From Candidatus Zipacnadia bacterium (lineage in GTDB: Bacteria; Armatimonadota; Zipacnadia; Zipacnadales; Zipacnadaceae), in the NCBI GenBank assembly GCA_029821415.1, contig JALGTJ010000041.1, forward strand, positions 1-7,291: a stretch of DNA of 7,291 nucleotides, read 5' to 3'. The notes beneath the pieces were generated by a model. It was not told where the DNA came from. It made no database searches and worked only from the letters and a program-made list of their open reading frames with translations. Every line of letters begins with the position of its first letter. The first letter of the stretch is position 1. Below are positions 6,203-7,291 of the stretch, in pieces. A program made the position numbers and the translations under genes.

Positions 6203-7291
6203 ATGAGACGAATGGTTTTGCTGGCTCCGTTTTTTGTACTGGTAATCTTCTCAAGTACAGGTTGGGCGGAAGAGACGCCTGACCAACAAACGGCGGCAGC
6301 TTCGTCGGTGCAGCTTCCGCCCCCGAATCTGAACCTATTTGACGTCATCAGTGGTGCTACTGTAGAACAGCGCGCCCGGATGAGTCGGCTTCTGGCCAAC
6401 AAGTATCCCACCTTCACTCAAGATCTTTCCGCGCTGCTTACTAAGAAATATCCACAAGTACTAAATGAGACAACCGTCTATGTGGGTCATTTGATTAAGA
6501 CGAAGTATCCGGAGATTTCTGCGCTGATTCTGTCCGGATTGAAGTCAGTACCGGCGGTCCAGACGACTATTGAGGAGCTTGTCAATGAGAAATATCCGGA
6601 CCTGATTTCGGAGCTTGGGGAGATTGCCAGCTCCGCCAGCGCTGGCGACCTACAAGTCGCGGCGGCGCAACTGATTCAGCAGAAGTATCCGCAGCTAGTT
6701 ACAGACGTACTCACCGAAATTAGAACTAAATTTCCGGCACTACTAACCAGGCTACAATATCAGGTCATAAGCCGTCATCCCGGGATCCTCATTGATGTTG
6801 CTGATATGATTCAGCGGCGCTACCCGAAGTTCACCAATGACGTACTGGTGTTGATTCTCACGAAGTATCCGGACTTGATCCCTGATGTGGTTGCTACTCT
6901 GAGCGAGGTACCCGCAGCCGGTGCGGGTAGCATGACTGAAGACCGATTGGAAGGTTCGCAGGAGACTGGCCCGGCCCCAGGCGATGAGACTCCCGAGGTT
7001 GAGAAGGCCACCGGCACAACGAGTGAATCCGCCCTCATCCGGGAACTGATTAGCCCAGGTCAATATGACCTGGGCTTTTTGTTGGCAGCGCCAATGTATG
7101 GAAGGACTGGGGCTTCGCCGCTAATCGGATCCAGTCTTGGCTACTTCTGTAGAGTCCTCTGGCTTGGTGGACGAGTCTTTCGGGGTCGTGGGTTTCTTTG
7201 CGCCATTTCGGCCATAGTCATTTACGTGGAAACCGCTGCCTTTGAAGATAATGGCAGGCGGGGAAAATACCCGATGCACCGGCCCATCGCA
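6203..7291 (+). CDS. Secreted protein with 15-residue K-Y-P repeats; no stop codon within the window
   Basis: The gene starts at the ATG at 6203, 16 bp after the anti-sigma stop, with only a weak ribosome binding site, so translation may be coupled. Residues 1-22 (MRRMVLLAPFFVLVIFSS then TGWA) form a Sec signal peptide with cleavage near GWA-EE. Residues 67-237 carry K/R-Y/F/H-P motifs at 67, 82, 101, 130, 161, 176, 191, 206 and 221, with degenerate S-V-P (115-117) and E-V-P (235-237). The common period is 15 residues, e.g. QKYPQLVTDVLTEIR and TKYPDLIPDVVATLS. Each unit looks like a short amphipathic helix capped by the proline, suggesting a helical solenoid. Residues about 240-283 are an acidic, Gly/Thr/Glu-rich tail. 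I do not recognise the family. The frame has no stop: it crosses the terminator at 7052-7080 and stays open antisense to the FmdB-like gene to the last base. Coding is supported only to about 7050, and the natural stop is probably lost or hidden by a one-base indel. Confidence 0.8.
   Translation, partial: MRRMVLLAPFFVLVIFSSTGWAEETPDQQTAAASSVQLPPPNLNLFDVISGATVEQRARMSRLLANKYPTFTQDLSALLTKKYPQVLNETTVYVGHLIKTKYPEISALILSGLKSVPAVQTTIEELVNEKYPDLISELGEIASSASAGDLQVAAAQLIQQKYPQLVTDVLTEIRTKFPALLTRLQYQVISRHPGILIDVADMIQRRYPKFTNDVLVLILTKYPDLIPDVVATLSEVPAAGAGSMTEDRLEGSQETGPAPGDETPEVEKATGTTSESALIRELISPGQYDLGFLLAAPMYGRTGASPLIGSSLGYFCRVLWLGGRVFRGRGFLCAISAIVIYVETAAFEDNGRRGKYPMHRPIA
6401..6913 (+). repeat. Coding repeat array, about eleven 15-residue units with K-Y-P motif
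   Basis: The strongest motifs are nine K/R-Y/F/H-P triplets. Four successive intervals are exactly 15 residues (161 to 176, 191, 206 and 221), as is the first (67 to 82). Longer intervals of 19, 29 and 31 fit one or two units with small insertions or lost motifs. Codons and non-motif residues differ freely between units, so this is an old protein repeat rather than a recent DNA tandem duplication. Confidence 0.8.
7052..7080 (+). terminator. Strong rho-independent terminator of the sigma/anti-sigma/repeat-protein operon
   Basis: AGCCCAGGTCA (7052-7062) and TGACCTGGGCT (7066-7076) form a perfect 11-bp stem with loop ATA, followed directly by T residues to 7080. On the minus strand the stem is followed by AATCAG, so the terminator acts on rightward transcripts. 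It lies 41 bp from the end of the convergent FmdB-like gene. Unusually, the reading frame of the upstream gene passes through it without a stop. Confidence 0.88.
7121..7291 (-). CDS. FmdB-family zinc-ribbon protein, C-terminal part
   Basis: The minus strand encodes 56 residues ending at TAG 7123-7121; the start lies right of the window. The visible N-terminal part, CDGPVHRVFS followed by PPAIIFKGSGFHVNDYGRN, closely matches the end of the FmdB/CxxC_CxxC_SSSS zinc ribbon, in which C-G-G-x-(V/L)-x-R-x-F/I is followed by a conserved I-I-F-K-G-S-G-F-Y-x-x-D-Y block. The first visible residue is probably the last cysteine of the zinc site. A hydrophilic tail rich in Lys, Pro, Thr, Ser and Asp follows (KKPTTPKDSSTKPEDSTEVA), also usual in this family. 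Members are small, about 70-110 residues. They are often described as putative regulators after FmdB of methylotrophs, but their molecular role is poorly defined. The gene converges on the sigma operon. Confidence 0.87.
   Translation of the reverse strand, partial: CDGPVHRVFSPPAIIFKGSGFHVNDYGRNGAKKPTTPKDSSTKPEDSTEVAKTGSD

Noticed and set aside
1..7291. tRNA, rRNA, CRISPR array, transposase or insertion-sequence ends
   Set aside because: No cloverleaf, regular short-repeat-spacer pattern, transposase motif or paired terminal inverted repeats were seen on either strand.

Overview
The window (about 55% GC by eye) looks like chromosomal DNA of an environmental Gram-negative-type bacterium. Indicators are secreted proteins with signal peptides, an ECF sigma factor paired with a membrane zinc-finger anti-sigma factor, and clustered carbohydrate-active proteins. 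That mix is common in Planctomycetota, Armatimonadota and related uncultured phyla, but no marker gene here fixes the taxon.

Left part (1-4204), carbohydrate-related. The 3' end of an Asp-box (BNR) sialidase-like gene reads rightward and stops at 673. Two leftward genes follow: a secreted TIM-barrel-like protein with a C-terminal beta-sandwich-like region (768-2474), and a secreted five-bladed beta-propeller protein of the GH43-like superfamily (3017-4204). Each leftward gene has its own strong Shine-Dalgarno. Between them lies a broken small leftward gene (2540-2793), interrupted by an 8-base stretch carrying stops in both frames. I see nothing I can name in 2794-3016.

Divergent control region (4205-4496). 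A leftward extended -10 promoter (TGC-TATAAT) sits directly upstream of the propeller gene. A rightward -35/-10 pair (TTGGCG, 17 bp, TACAAT with extended TGA) probably drives the sigma operon.

Right part (4497-7291). A rightward operon encodes an ECF sigma factor, its probable zinc-binding single-pass anti-sigma factor with a long low-complexity outer domain, and, 16 bp later, an unusual secreted protein built from 15-residue repeats carrying K-Y-P motifs. A strong intrinsic terminator (7052-7080) closes the operon. The repeat protein's frame has no stop before this terminator and stays open to the window edge. Beyond the terminator, the 3' end of an FmdB-family zinc-ribbon gene lies on the minus strand.

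The most novel item is the K-Y-P repeat protein, because of its repeat architecture and because it is wired to a transmembrane sigma/anti-sigma pair. A surface or envelope sensing module is a reasonable inference but is not shown by the sequence.
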